A DNA stretch of 56,194 nucleotides from Pezizomycotina sp. ARF18 (Eukaryota; Ascomycota): positions 48,523 through 104,716 of the forward strand of contig AZLU01000145.1 of the NCBI GenBank assembly GCA_002224055.1, in the 5' to 3' direction. The position numbers and the translations under genes were made by a program. The notes below the pieces were generated by a model. The model was not told the origin of the DNA, made no database searches, and saw only the letters and a program-made list of their open reading frames with translations. Shown piece by piece: positions 1 through 12,782 of this stretch. Each line of letters begins with the position of its first letter. The stretch's first letter is position 1.

Positions 1-1560
1 GTGGTGATAGACACGAGAACGTTTAAGGTTCCGGAAGGGTTCTTTTTATCTGATTCCTTGATTGCCAAGGAAATGGTGCACTCAAAAGTGATCTATTTCA
101 CACATGTGCATGTGCATGTTTGTATTTCTTACGGGAGAGGATGCGTAAATGGATATCAATGATGAATCTGCTATTTGTCTCTAGCAAAGTTTGATTGGAC
201 CGGCTCATTCGGAGTTCAAAGGATTAAAGAAGATAAATTTCGCTAAATTTCTTGGAGACGAACTGCTCAAGGCTATCGCGACCAATTCCGGCCATGTTTT
301 CCGCTATTCGCCTTTGATATCCATGTCGATATTACCCCCCCTTTACTCTTCCAGGCCAAGTCTCTCACGAAGGGCTGAGGGGTTTTTCCGTATTTTTTCT
401 AAAGCGCATCGTATGCAGGTTTTTAGTACTCTTCCCCTCGTGTGCACACTGCACAGTCCATTTGTAATTTCAAATGGTTTGACGTTTAGGTGGGAATATT
501 CTCTGGGCATTCCTGGGCATCGAAAGGATTACATAGCCTAACCCGTATTCCCTCTATTGCGGTTGGCTTAACCGATTTTTCTCATTCTTATACTACAGTC
601 ACCACTGACAGCGCAGTTGCGATCCCATTGGTGTCAGCGCCGAGAAGTCTAAGCCTTCGCAGTAGTCGATCTAGCACCAACGGCCATGCCGCTGACCGCC
701 TCGAGGGGGGAAGCAGATACCGGGACTAGGTAAACATCGCGAACCCCGGGATGTTATAAGATGGAAGGATGGACTAAGCATTCGCGGGGCAGACTTGGGG
801 TTAAAAACTGGATTTATAAATAGAAACATACACTTAGGCTCGCGCGGGGAAATAAATGCAAACAGCGCAGCGTTACATCCAGGTCCGTCAACGTATTTGA
901 ATGCATGACTAGACATTTGTATTAACTATCGTAAACGACGCGGACTTGGCACTTGCGTTGGGAGTGATTGGACTCACGATGAGATTGGATGTATGTACAG
1001 CTACACAGCTATTCTTATTTTCTTTCCAAACAATGCTCCGGAACATGAGCTGATGTCAGGAGCGCGGGATGCTCGCGATGTGGTATGTAAGAATGAACGG
1101 TGGATGACCGCCGCAGACCGCCAAGTAAAAGAATAGGTGATAGAGTCACAGACCTCAAACAGCGCTTAACATTCGATGAGAAATGGATGAGTGATAGCGA
1201 GAATGATGTAACTGATAGCGAGAATGAGATGTTCACAAGGCGCGCTTGTTCGTGGCAATAAAAGGAAGAAAGCACCGAAAGCATAGAAAACACAAATCCA
1301 CCGAAACAGGATTGATTAGATCACAGCTAACAAAGAAAAGGGACTGCTACCGCCCGTGAAAGTAAAGTTTAGGTCATTTTTTTCCCGCTTTCTAAACTAC
1401 AGTTCTAATTCGCATTGATGCCGCTTATAGTTTGCAGGAAGTTTATCATCTGGTGGTCTGCAGCTTCGGTGGCCCTACGCAAGTGCTCCTTGCCATAGGA
1501 AATCCACCTCATCAGCTGAGAGACTTTCGAGTAACATCTGCGCAATGGCGAGATATCCGT
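1..1560. other. no recognisable gene
   Basis: I see no protein family, RNA gene or repeat here. The open frames on both strands are short (116 codons or fewer), have no recognisable motif and show no clear splice-linked continuation. Base composition is ordinary and there is no strong A+T skew. Confidence 0.5.
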
Positions 1561-1563
1561 TAT

Positions 1564-3977
1564 TCACACGATGTTCAATGGTGTCCAACACAAACCATCT
1601 TTTATTTGGAGGCTGGGACTAACGCGTCGCTCGTCAGGAGTAGTGGGACCAGCATTTCGTTCCCGGACTCCGGAGCAAACCAAGCGCCGTCGTGCCATTA
1701 CGGTCCTTTGCCTTCGTTTTATAGCCTTGTTTGGGTCAACGCGAGGGTCCGTAATGAGCAGTTCTGCAACTTTCTCATGCCAAGAGTATTTGGCATGCAA
1801 ATTGTAGTGCGTATAACCGGGGTTCCGGGATGGTGAAGGTGCCGTTGCGTTCACTCGAATATCGTCCTTAGCCAGCAATGCTTCGACGATCTTGTTGTGA
1901 CCTCTCTGTGCCGCGAATAGCAAAGGCGTCCAGCCGTGAGGATTTGTATCAAAATTGACGCCGGGATCTCCCAGGAAGACATTTAACAACACCTTCATAA
2001 CCATTAGTGCAGCCCAATCAGGGGTGTTTGCCGCTGCAGCCATCGATGTGGTCTGGATTCGCACCATGCTTGAGGAGAAGTTTCACCACCGGCTCCTGCC
2101 CCATCCATGCTGCAATAGATAAAGTGTAAAGCTCTGTACATTATCATCGACGTGTATATTTGCTCCTTCTGGAGCAGCATTCCACTATCTCTGACGACCA
2201 TTCCGGCGCGACCAATAACGGCGTTGTCCGAAAGTTATTCTGGAGAATCCGCATTGACGGTAGTTCGGCAAGGAAGCATTTCGACAGCCGATTTATTTAT
2301 GGCCGTTATGGCAGCATACCAAAGAGGTTGTCGCGCCACAACCTATGGCCGAAAAATTCTACCAGCATGACTTTTGAAGCACCCGGCGAGGAAGATTCCG
2401 GTCCAGGCAGTAGAAAGCTTTCTGTCTTAATCCTTCTGTTTGTTTCCACCGTTATGATTTGACTCGATATCGTCGCAGCGAGGAGTTGCCGTATCACATT
2501 GACGGAGCCCTTTTCGGTGCCAGGATAATGCCGTGCGTCCGTTACTATCCTCCACGTTTGGATCCTGGCCGCTTCCTATCAACGCTAAAGCTATTCGCTT
2601 AAGCCAAAATAGCCGCAAGATGTAGTCCCAGACCTCTTTTAGAGATCTTTCATGAGCAGGAATCTTCTCTGTGGGAGAAGCGAGCTTTGGTCGCCATAAT
2701 TGCATGGCAGGAAGCGGAAGTCTTCGGCTCGCCGTTGAGAATTCTACGAAGAGTTCCTCTTTCTCTTTCGATCGCTGCCAGCGCCGCGGGCTGACCCCAA
2801 TTTCGCGCAGCGTAGTCGTAAAGTGGATACAACGTAGTCGCGCATTGAACTGTTTTTCCGTTTCGCAGAAGCCGTCGCTCTCGAAACCTTGAACGAAAGG
2901 TAGGCTACGCAGGCGGCCGATATGTCGGTCTCTGCGGTCGGAACAATCTTCCTTCTTTTCGTTTGAAGTACTTCTAGTGTGTGTATAGTGAACCAAGCGG
3001 ATTATCTCGCTTTCGTCGTCGGCCATAACCAAAGCCGGCGCACACAGAAACCACCATCTCAAGATCCGGCATGTTACTCTCGTCGAGCTCCAGTTCGCCC
3101 TCTTCCGTTCCTTAACTCGACGATAGTGAGCGGTTTTCTCCCGCAAGTAATCCAGCCAAACACCTTGATGGTGAACTCGCTGTAACCTTCCTGGCTCTTA
3201 ATCCGTTGCATTGCTCGTCATAGGCGTGGCTGAATACCTTTATCCCGTCTTTCTCGCTGGAGCCGGGGGTTTGTTTCTCCGATTTTGGAGTGCCGCTTTC
3301 ACGGCTTTCACGGCTATCCCCTTGAGCGAATTGAAGTAGAGTGCGCAAGGAGCAACCTATTGGAGAGGTTAGCAGGCCTGAGGTAGAAACTGATAACCGA
3401 TGTGATGAACCTACATCCCGTCCACCGCATCGGAGATCTTTCCTTCATCTCCTCTTGAAGTTGTGCGTTTCGTTGACGAACGATGGTTATTCGTTCATCC
3501 CCCTTCGATATAACTTCGCACACTGCATTGCTAGCGCGAATCTCTAAGGAGGTGTATTGGGCGAATGCAGCGGTTATATCCGGTATATGCCTCGATATGG
3601 TCGGAGGTTGACGTTGGAGTTTGGATCGGCTTGTAACTCGAACAGTCTCTGCAAGAAGTCATTCAGTAACTCTCCTGGCATTCGTTAAGGGCGTCTACGA
3701 CGATAAATACTCTAGCATAATTCGCGGACGGCGCGGAGCGTTGCGAATATTTGATCAAAGATGGACGTATTTTCCTTTGTTTGTGCTTCTCGTACAACGT
3801 CTCAAATGACGTCGGAATGAACGATGGTCCACGAGACCAAGCTTGGCACAACTGCTTTAGAAGGCTCGCGAGGAGGTCTTGCAAGGTCATATTTGCAATC
3901 CCCTTCAACGGCTGAGTTACACCGCTATCACACGAACGGGGAAGAAAGAAAATGGGGAAAAAAGGGCATTTAAACAA
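1564..3977 (-). pseudogene. NACHT-ankyrin (NLR-like) protein remnant, P-loop missing
   Basis: Fungal STAND/NLR-like proteins of this type are thought to act in non-self recognition and heterokaryon incompatibility. Reading from 3977 downward, the pieces come in the family's order but in changing frames. First is a NACHT stretch (LLASLLKQL, then Walker B VFIVVDALNEC). Next are IPDITAAFAQYTSLEIRAS near 3600-3520, the post-NACHT motif ESEIIRLVHYT near 3000, and PLYDYAARNWG near 2820. Last are ankyrin-type repeats to about 1564, including GWTPLLFAAQRGHNKIVEAL. The Walker A P-loop and any N-terminal effector domain are not visible: only about 150 bp separate the NACHT stretch from the GH47 stop at 4134. 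Some frame changes may be sequencing indels, but the missing N-terminus is a real absence in this window. The family call is secure; intactness is doubtful. Confidence 0.75.
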
Positions 3978-4133
3978 CGGGAAGAGAAGGACAAATATAA
4001 ACGGGCCTCTAAATCATCTGTCTTGCAGAGATCCATGTGGGCTCTGAGCTATGTCACTGCCTGCTAAAATAACCCCCGAGGGGAACGGCAGTAAAATCTA
4101 TACATTCCTCTTGAGCCGCCTCCTTCCTCCTTT

Positions 4134-5877
4134 TCACCTCACAGTCCTCAGCGGGTGTCCATCGTTATTGAACACCCACCTCTGCCTTACACCTGCACTA
4201 ACGCCAACCCCTTCACCATCGTCGCTGAAGATCAACCACAGGTACTTCAACGTCTGACTAAACCACCAGCTCCCCTGCCTATCGCTCCAGCCCCCTCCTC
4301 CAATCGCCATATTATTCACACCCGCTGTACCCGCTATCGACCCTACACGTCCTATCAATAGCTAGAAACACCTCCCACGCCCATCCCTGTAAATCTCCTT
4401 TGCAGTGACCTTATACCCGTAGTACAACGACTCTACAAGCTCGGATTTCAGATCGTATGATGTATCAGCGCGAAGAACCCGTTGGCTTCGTATGACGCTA
4501 GTTGGTCGGGGAGGAAGAAAAGTCTAGGTCGGCCCAGCATATCTGCTCGTATCCGAGTTTCGTCGGCGTGGCGTTGTAGACTACGAGGCCCTGCTGCAGT
4601 AATTTCCCAGCGTAGCGTCTCAGGTCACCCCTCCGCAGCGCCGCGGCCGCAAGGTAAAACAGCGCAGCAGTAGTCAACGTTCCGTGACTCTCCACGCTAT
4701 CCGTAAACGTCTCTTCAAAACCCCCAACAAACGTTAATCCTCCGGCCACCGTATCTCAGTGTCGTAGAAACAAAACATGATCGCCGTTTCAGCCGCCGTG
4801 ACGAAACGGTCTTTGTGGAGGACGTGGTTTATCGGAGCGTACGCGTAGGATTTTATGAGGTATTCGTAATATCCACGACCGCCGACGCCGACGTAGGGAT
4901 TGTTCCCCAGTTGCCGTCATAGTCTAGGATATTGCTGGTGTTTATATCGACGAAGGAGCCGATGAGGCCGGGGAGGCGGACGGATACGCTGCCGTTTGTG
5001 GGGTCCAGGAGTATAATTCTGCGTTTTGAACAAAGGAGGCGTATGTATCGTCGCCCGTGAGGTGGAGAGGTGTGTCCACTCGAGGAGGAGCCAGCCAATG
5101 TTTGTAGTGGTGGTCTGCGTATCGTTGATGGAGATGAGGGTGCTGTTACCGGACGGTTTGAGGGAGTCGGAGGGGACACCCGTTGTTGTGTTGAAGGCGA
5201 CGGAGAGGAGGTCTGCTAGCTTTGTTGATTGGGTGAGGAGACCGTCGACTAGGGATTTTTTGGCAGCAGGCTACGTTCAACGGGGAGATTTCTCGGGTTT
5301 AGCAGAGCTTTAAGTTCCGGAAGATGGAGTTGACTTACAACAAGGTCGCTATACGGCCCTTCAACAAGTCGTACGCCGATAGCATGCCGCCTAGATATCG
5401 GGTCTAGTAGTTTCTTTCAAATCAGCAATCAAATCACCAGCCCTCTCCAACTCGAAATTGGAAGGAAAGGAAGAAGAAGCACGGTAACATCAACAAGGCT
5501 GATAACGTTCCCGTCTTCGTCGTCGTAAAATCGATCGCATTTACAAACACAAGCTGCTGCAAAACAACATCCTCCAGCTCCATCACTATCGCCGTGCTCA
5601 ACGCATCGATCACGCTATCGCCCCAGCCGGATTTTGTGTTATTCCCTTGTGCGAACTGGGAGGAGTTCGTCCTGTCCGTACGCGTATGTGTATATCCGTT
5701 CCATGAGAAGCTGAAAGCTTCTTTGATAGCTCTGGCTTGCGAGAGGTGCGGGAGGACGGTTTCGGTGTCAACACCATGCTGGAAGACTCTGTTTGCAGCT
5801 GCGACGGCTGCGAATACGGACAGAATTGAACTACTGTTACGAACATCTTTTTGATACACGTGATATTTGTCGCTCAC
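4134..5877 (-). CDS. GH47 alpha-mannosidase homologue, altered active site
   Basis: Class I (GH47) enzymes trim alpha-1,2-linked mannose from N-glycans and need Ca2+. From 5877 the order is: a hydrophobic N-terminus, AIKEAFSFSWNGY, DELLPV, GWGDSVIDALSTAIVM, RYLGGMLSAYDLLKG (near 5380), GWLLLEWTHLS, YYEYLIKSYAY, then LKSELVESLYYGYKVT, QTLKYLWLIF and a terminal FNNDGHPL before the stop at 4134. This is the family's normal length and order. Introns and single-base frame changes interrupt it; the LLKG break near 5370 looks like one lost C or G. Key positions differ by substitution, not indel. The Asp before the YYEYL motif is Arg, the two Glu of the QES...E-LKY segment are Gly and Gln, and the Ca2+-ligand motif FNTEAHP is FNNDGHP. 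The RPE-type Glu is kept (KSE). A diverged pseudoenzyme or a decaying paralogue fits best. Confidence 0.8.
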
Positions 5878-6474
5878 GCAGAAGAGAGGAAGACAGAAGG
5901 ATCATAACACGTCGCTTTTTATCCAACTTCAGAAAGGTGTTTCTCCGGCCTTTGACTGCTTATTTATTTCGATAAAGATTACGCAAGTATACGGAACAAA
6001 GAACAGGGCCTCGTTTCCAACCATGCTAACACCTGCACCTTTGTTTGGAAAGTTGGTTTGGAAAGTTGGTTCATGCAAAGTCGGCAAAGCTGCTCGTGAA
6101 ATGTACTGCCGCTCTTCCGGATCATAATTTCTCCTATCGACTCATCGAGGTCTCAGCAACTTCCACGGCTTCTTTATACGGATATCCCATCTTTGCGATG
6201 CGATGGAGGGTCAGCAGGATGGTATTTCGCAATCGCAATTTCGTGTACTGATTCTGTTCTTCTTCACGAATCGCCCCACCGTATGCAAGATGTGGGGTGC
6301 CGCATGTGGCCGTAAAGACCCACCTTCTCGTTCGCTGAGGTTCGAGCCACTGTTTCGCTTATTTCATGGCGGATCATGATGGGATTCTTGCCCCGATTGG
6401 CCGGCACATCACCCGGCAAACAACAGAAGCCTAGCCCTTTGTACCCCCAGACAGGCGGCAGGATATCTTCTGAT
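5878..6474. other. no recognisable gene (upstream of GH47)
   Basis: This is the likely 5' flank of the minus-strand GH47 gene. A short direct repeat is visible near 6045-6070, where the phrase ggaaagttggtt occurs twice in a row. I see no other feature and no recognisable coding sequence. Confidence 0.4.
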
Positions 6475-7060
6475 ATAGAATCATTATCTGCATCGACTTA
6501 AATTCTCCGTCCCATATTTAAGATTCGAATGTGACTTTCTTTAAGGATAAATACGAAGAGACGGGAAAAGCTTAAAGAATAGGGCCGTACCGAGGCGAGA
6601 CATATTATATTTTTTAACTTAACTCGGTAGGTTCATATAATCGATCCCCTGCCGTCTTATTTTATCTAAATAGAGAGGCAGAGGAGATAAACGGAATATT
6701 GGTTTTTTGTTAGCTTTTTAATATTACGAGTATGCTATTTTACTTTATATTTTAATTCGGCGAGATTTTTTACCGGTTTTTGACGATACTCATATCTTCG
6801 CGATAGAAGTTAAACTACGATGTATAAGAGCTGTAAGGAAGCCGTAGATAGTAAATTTACTGGTTAATATAAGAACGCGTCTTCGAAGCTAATATATCAA
6901 ATAAAACGACTTAATATATACCTAAGGTATAAACTTACATCAAGATCGCCAAAATATAGATAGAATGGTACTTGAAAAGAGAGAATAAAATCGCGACTAC
7001 GCATGTACTAGAACTTTATACTTCGGTCGACTAGTAGCTTCTGCCAAAGCTCTAGTAAAG
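6475..7060. repeat. A+T-rich, probably RIP-affected spacer
   Basis: The stretch is strongly A+T-rich with many TpA steps and short stop-laden frames. It looks like a milder version of the block at the right end of the window, because some CpA/TpG remains. No terminal repeats or coding remnants could be identified. RIP is inferred from composition only. Confidence 0.4.
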
Positions 7061-8041
7061 TCTCTATATAGTCGATTCGTTCTTTCCTTCTTTCTTCTCC
7101 CCCCCCCCCCCGGTTTTCTTTGTTGGACAGTGAGAATATATGAGAGTTTGGATATGTATAGATTGATGTCCTTAGATGTCCGTAAATGTCCGTGGAGATG
7201 GGCGGGGGTATACGACCCTAATATACACGGAGTTCTGACATTCATTTATTGAGGTGATCGGATTTTTTTTTTTTTCTTACCAAGCTGGCAGGTCCTAGCG
7301 TGGCTAGCGACTCGACTCGAGAGTGCGACCAACAGAGTTGATACGGGATGTTGGAGTCGCTTTAGGGAAAATAAATATAAGCTTTAAATCGGAGACCTTT
7401 TGACGGCATGTACGTACGTCTATGAGCTTTGGTAAACAAGAAGATATGCTTTCTATTCAGCGCGCCTATCAGGATCATCATACTATATAACCACTCCTAA
7501 CTCAGCTCAACAAGAATAGTTACTTACTAAGTAAGTAGCTTTAAGCCTAAAAGACATTCAGAACAGCTCACACAGAAAAGGAGCTATATAACTGGTTAAA
7601 GCGTAATGATTGGTATCAAGATTAGCGTAATTCGTAAAAAAAACACAAACGCCAGAAGTACGATAGGTTCATAAAAAGCTCAAGAGGCTCCATTCTCTAG
7701 ATTTATATTCATATTATATATTATCATATGTACGTACGCCGTTCCCTCCCAGTTCCGTTAAAAGCTAGCAGCTAATTGCAAAAAAAAAAAAAAAAAGAAG
7801 AAAGAAAAAAAAAAAAAGAATTTTATGTATCTACGTAGTTATCCTACAAGCAAAAAGTCTATAAACAAAGCACGACCCCAGGCTAAAAGAAAACTGAACA
7901 CGACCTCTTCCCCTTTTACACCACCATAGGTAGTCATTAGAATATTATGTACTAAATATATATAATTAAGAAAGTAAGAGCAAAACAAAACGCCGATTCC
8001 ACCGTCACCTAATCGTGATTTATATATCGTCTCCGTCCTCT
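7061..8041. other. gene-free spacer with homopolymer tracts
   Basis: There is no recognisable gene. It holds a run of 13 C at 7099-7111, a T-tract near 7265-7276, an A16 tract at 7781-7796 and a second A-rich tract near 7806-7817. The rest is A+T-rich. It lies downstream of the minus-strand histidine kinase stop. Confidence 0.4.
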
Positions 8042-11000
8042 TCAGCAACCCATCCGCACCCTCCATCCCCTCCGGCGGGGTACATCGACCCGAACATTTT
8101 CTCCGTCCGCATCTTTCGTCTCTACGTCCCCACCACCGCCGCTACCGCCGACGACCTGCTCCAATTTCGCAATCAGCTCCGGATCCGGAACGGTTGCTGA
8201 GTATATCGTCCACCCCGGCGTCCAGCATAACCTTCATCTGCTCCGGCCTTCGCGTTCGCCGTAACAGCAATAATAGGTACGTGCGACAGTATCTCCCGCA
8301 GCCTGTAACTTCCTTATCTCCCTCGTCGCCGTGAGGCCGTCCATCACGGGCATTTCAATGTCCATTAATAAACGGATAGCTTGAATGGCGGCTGTAATAT
8401 CTCCACTTGGTTATATTATTTACTTGTGGCGTGATCGGAGGACTTATAGACAGACTGGGTTTCGATGGATGGGGTAGGCATATCGTTATTCACAGCGAGG
8501 ACCGTCGGATGACGTCGAGGCACTCGATGCCGTGGTTCGCGACGCGCGTCTCGCAGCCGAGGTTTTGCAGTTGCCGCTGGACGACTTTCTGGTTGACGAG
8601 GTTGTCCTCGACGATTGTATCTTGTACGCCTGCGAGAGCTTGTGCGGACGCGCTGGTATCGGTTGTTATTTTGGTCTTTTTCAGAGAGAGGTCGAGGTGC
8701 GGCGACAGCGCGACGGATTTCCCCATCGGATGCGGTGTAGCCGGCACCGAAGACAGCGGGCTATTGGATAAAGGTATGGACGATGAGGATGGTAGCGAAG
8801 GCGTAGTATGTGATGATGAAGGCGGTAGTCCTGGAGACTTCGGGAGCGGAATGGTGGTGTAACTCCTCGTGGTAACGGACTCTACATGGTTTTGATCGTG
8901 CGGCGGAAGACCCCTCTGCACCACAATATAAAAGTGGAACGAGCTGCCTTTCCGGATTCGGACCGGACGCCGATTTCTCCTCCCTGTAGATTAACAAGCT
9001 CGCGGCATATGAACAGTCCCAACCGCTGCCGCCGTACTGCACGTGCGTCCGCGGCGTCGCTGGTTAAATCTCTGGAACAGCGTGTTCATCTCCGCTTTCG
9101 TCATTCCCTTCCGTTATCCTTAACTTCGAAGGTTAAATATAACTGTTCGGATCGTCCTCTTCCATCTGCTGCTCCATAGCCTCCTGGTGCTGCTGCGCCT
9201 GCGACGTGCGCATCATCTTCCCGTTGCCCGCGCGATGAATACCAACCCATTATCGTATTCCGGCATGCGGTCCGCACCGCACCGATTTGATGTTAATGGC
9301 CTGTTGTTCACCGTCCGCACGAATTTGAGGGCGTTGGTAATGAGGTTGATGAGAACCTGTAGTAAACGGGTGGGTCGAGGCGTATCCAGTTTATGCTGTG
9401 CTCGATGTACGAAGGGTCCAGCTCGGAGCTTAGCTGTATGTTTTTCATGATGGATTCCTGCTCGAACATGCCTAGCGCTTGCTGGACGACGATTCGGGTT
9501 GTACGTCCACCGGAGTTACGGATAGACGGGTAGAGTCGAGCTTCGACATCGTGAGGATATCGTCTACGACGCGCTTCTGGTGCGTCGCGCAGAGAAGTAT
9601 GGTTTGAGCTGCGTCGATGCAGGCGGAGAGGTTGTCGAGGTTTGGTCGGACAGCTCTTCGCCGGATCCGCGACAAAAGTTGAGGGAGGAGACGATGTGGT
9701 CCGAACACTGCAGGATGGCGGAAAGGGGGTTGCGCATTTCGTGGGAGGCCATGTCGACAAAGTTCTAAATGAGAAATGGAATTAGTAGCTGTAATTATCA
9801 TAAATAAAGAAAAGCAACTCGGTTGACTTACGTCCTGCTGCCTCTTCAGCTCCGCCGCAGCCTCCCACCTCCTCCTCTGCGTGTTCTCGCTGAACTTCTG
9901 CTCCGAGATTTGGTCATGCACCCGAAAACGCTCCTAACGTGTCCGGCCTCGTCTTCTCTACGAAGTAGCTGCCCAGCGTCCACCGCTCGGTCTCCTCCCG
10001 CTCAGCGGCGAAAGAAACGGGTCTTCACCTTAACTCCATCGGATGGCTCACGCCTCCCTTTGCCAGTATCGCGTTCCAGTTTGCGGACACTTTTTCGGCC
10101 CAGTCCGGGTGGACGGATTCCATCCAGTCCGAGGGGTTACAGCCGCGTGGGTGTTGCGTTATGTCGTAAAATGTATCGTTTGTGAAGGTTACTTGTCCTT
10201 GGCCGTCGGAGATGAATATGCGACTGGCGCAACTTCAGCTAGGCGGGCGAACCGCTTCTCCGAGTCTGAGCTTGTTTCGTACGGGAGGCGAGCTGCTCGG
10301 ACATGAGGATCTTTTCCATCGCAGCCAGGCGCGCAGCTTGCTGGTTCCGCCGGACTTCCGCCTGAATAGCAATACGGTGCCCAGAGAGGTGGTGAGTTGT
10401 CTCGTAAGTAATTGAATGAATAGTGATAATCCTCGTCGAACGGTCTGCGTGGATTAATCCCCAGTACTAGGTACGCAGTCGCGACGTCTTCCTTGCCGTG
10501 CGCATACACGGGACATATGACGACCTGCTTCGTAGGATCGCTGAATCCGCGCAGCTGTAGCCCGTGCAACATCTCGTGAGGGCATAGCTCGTCGCCCACG
10601 TCGACCAGCAGGTACTCTTGCAAATGCGCTGCCCTAAACGCTTTGCGAAACCAGCGTCGTCGGATCGTAGGTCTATCAGCTCCGCGCGCAGAGGTGTCCG
10701 CCGTGATGGACGCCCAGCGAAGCTTCGAGCTCGACGATGTAGTCGAAGTTTGAACTCCTCGAGCTCTCGCTGCGGTTCATCAGGTCGCCCTGGCGGGAGT
10801 ACAGGAGCGCGAACGGTGTGTCCAGTTCGTTCCATTCTAGACCGTTGAAGAACTGTATCCAAAACTCTTTAACCGTCGTAGCTCTCGACGTAGCTCTCCG
10901 ATCTTCTGCAGCGTCAGCATCCTTCTCTCCGCAACTACCCTCCGCGTGAGTTCGAACGCCTGGTTCAGCAGCCCTATTATCGTTCCGTCTCGCCGTACAT

Positions 11001-12436
11001 CGGTATAACCGTCCACGTGAAGTAAGTTTTCCTCCGGGAAGCCGTGCCGCTCCAGAAACAGCAAGTCTTCGTCTTCAGTAACGTCTCCCCAGATTCGAAA
11101 ACGTGCGCGAACTCGTCCTTCAGGCCTTCCCAGAGCTCTGACCAGAAAAATGCGGAAGTCTTGCCCATCATGCGCGGTGTTTGGTACCGGCTACCTGGAT
11201 GTACGCCTCATTGTACACGACGGTAAACCTTTTCCGAGGAACATCGCCACTGGGGTGCGGTAGGACGTCATAGGGAATCAGGGTGCGGAGGGATTGCGGC
11301 CATTCGGTGATGTCGCCGAGCGGTGTTTGCGTCCAGTCCAGGTTGCGGAGCATCTTGATGTGCGACGGTAGCTCGCAGTCGGAGGGCAGGCGCGTCCAGT
11401 CGAAGATGGCTGGGAGGCGTTGGGGCAATTGCTTATCAGCCTTTTGCTCCAGGGATTTTCTCCTCGAAAGGTCAAGTAGTTGTATGAGATGACTTACTGT
11501 GATCGGATTGGCGAGACTCCAACATCGAAGGTGCACCGTAGACGCAGGTCTTTGTGTGCTCGCGCCGGAATCCGAAGGCGTCCACCTTTGGGAGGAGTTC
11601 CCTGTCGTCGATGAACTACGCGCGCAAAAGTGAGCTTCTGAGAAGAAGAACGCAGCTTGGGAAAGATCAGAAGAAGAAGAAGACATACCCTTCGGCCTTC
11701 TCCGGCGATAGTCGCCCGACGGCCTAGGACCTCCGTCTGCTGATTCTCGAGGAACCTTTGTATCCGAGACTCTGTCGTCGCCTCGACGGGTGTGGGGCCA
11801 AACTTCTCTAGTATCGCTACAAAAATAGAGGAAAATTTTTTTTCGTCAGCAGAACAATCTAACCATCCTCCAGGATTTTTAATCACGAACCAGGCATCAG
11901 AGGAAGCTTCCCAGCTTCAGCGTCGGGTGCATCCACGCCGGCAGCTACATCACCCAGGGGAACGCCGGTAAACAGAATCCACTCCGGCGTCCCGTTCTGC
12001 TCTATGACCGTATGCGACCACAATAACGTCCGCGGACATATCGTGTAAGCAACCGTTGCGTTCGCCTCCGCGCTCCCAGGTACCTCCCCGAAGCGTACGA
12101 GCCGCCCGAGCACCCAATCCCTAGAGGTGCGTCGAGGTTCGCGCCGGGTCCCGCCTCCCTGGAGCTCCCTCCGCGTTGTTCGATGTTTCAGCTCGGGTAG
12201 ATGCTGGCGGCGTGGAGTATCGCCGGGAGAAGGCAGGGTTGTACCAGACGAGGTCGACCTTGGTCTTTTCGTGGGCGTTGACGATGAAGGATGGTCTGTT
12301 GTCCTTTGCGAGGGTCTGGAGGAGTTCGATCTGGGCGAGCCACCACTTCCTGCCGACGAGGGAAGGGATGATGCGTTACGTGTCGGAGGGGTCACGCTGA
12401 TGCTGCTGCTGTTGCCGCTGCTCGATCGGAGTCCAT
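8042..12436 (-). CDS. hybrid histidine kinase (PAS/GAF-like sensor, HisKA, HATPase, receiver)
   Basis: Fungal hybrid kinases autophosphorylate on His and pass phosphate through their own receiver to an HPt protein, usually towards a MAPK cascade. From the candidate ATG at 12436: a sensor region (WWLAQIELLQTLAK; FDWTRLP...; TPLGDITEWPQSLR; VVYNEAYIQVAGTKH), a section around GLLNQAFELTRRVVAERRM, then GINPRRPFDEDY, and a PAS-like part. The HisKA box is NFVDMASHEMRNPLSAI near 9760, with CATHQKRVVDDILTMSKLDS after it. ATPase-domain pieces follow (INWIRLDP). The receiver has VEDNLVNQKV near 8600, the phosphoacceptor segment MDIEMPVMDG near 8360, and PFRI near 8190. The last frame ends at 8042. An intron at 9765-9831 has clean GTAAGT/TTTAG ends. 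Several one-base frame breaks occur throughout. Domain order and catalytic His and Asp are present, so I treat it as a gene with sequence errors. Confidence 0.85.
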
Positions 12437-12687
12437 AGCGGGGATTGTCTGTGTTTCAGGAAGCGGTGAAGATGGTGATGGAAGCAAGAGGTATGAGGCG
12501 AGTGGGATAGCGATGGAAAAGAGAGGAGAAGAGGAGTTCCGCGAACGACGAGTTTGAAGGAGAGCGTCGTTCAAGGGGGGGAAGAATGGTGAACTGGTGA
12601 AGTGGCGATGGTGAGACGAAAGCGAATGCGGAGATGAAGACGGAAGGGGAAAATGACGGAGGCGGAGAGGGAGTCGAGTGGTGAGAA

Positions 12688-12782
12688 GAAAAAAAAAATA
12701 AGTAAATAAATAAGTAAATAAATAAATAAATAAAAAAGATAAAATAATAATAATAATAATAATAATTAATAATAAAATAAAA
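12688..12782. repeat. TAAA/TAA microsatellite
   Basis: Imperfect tetranucleotide TAAA repeats pass into about eight trinucleotide TAA units, in the 5' flank of the histidine kinase gene some 250 bp from its candidate start. Confidence 0.85.

Noticed and set aside
7061-7260. C13 tract and pyrimidine run as a promoter element
   Set aside because: No gene starts nearby in a fitting orientation; treated as simple sequence.
8407-8862. 151-codon plus-strand frame, and the frames at 12127-12438 (+)
   Set aside because: They are antisense shadows of the histidine kinase; the minus-strand reading gives receiver-domain and sensor-domain motifs instead.
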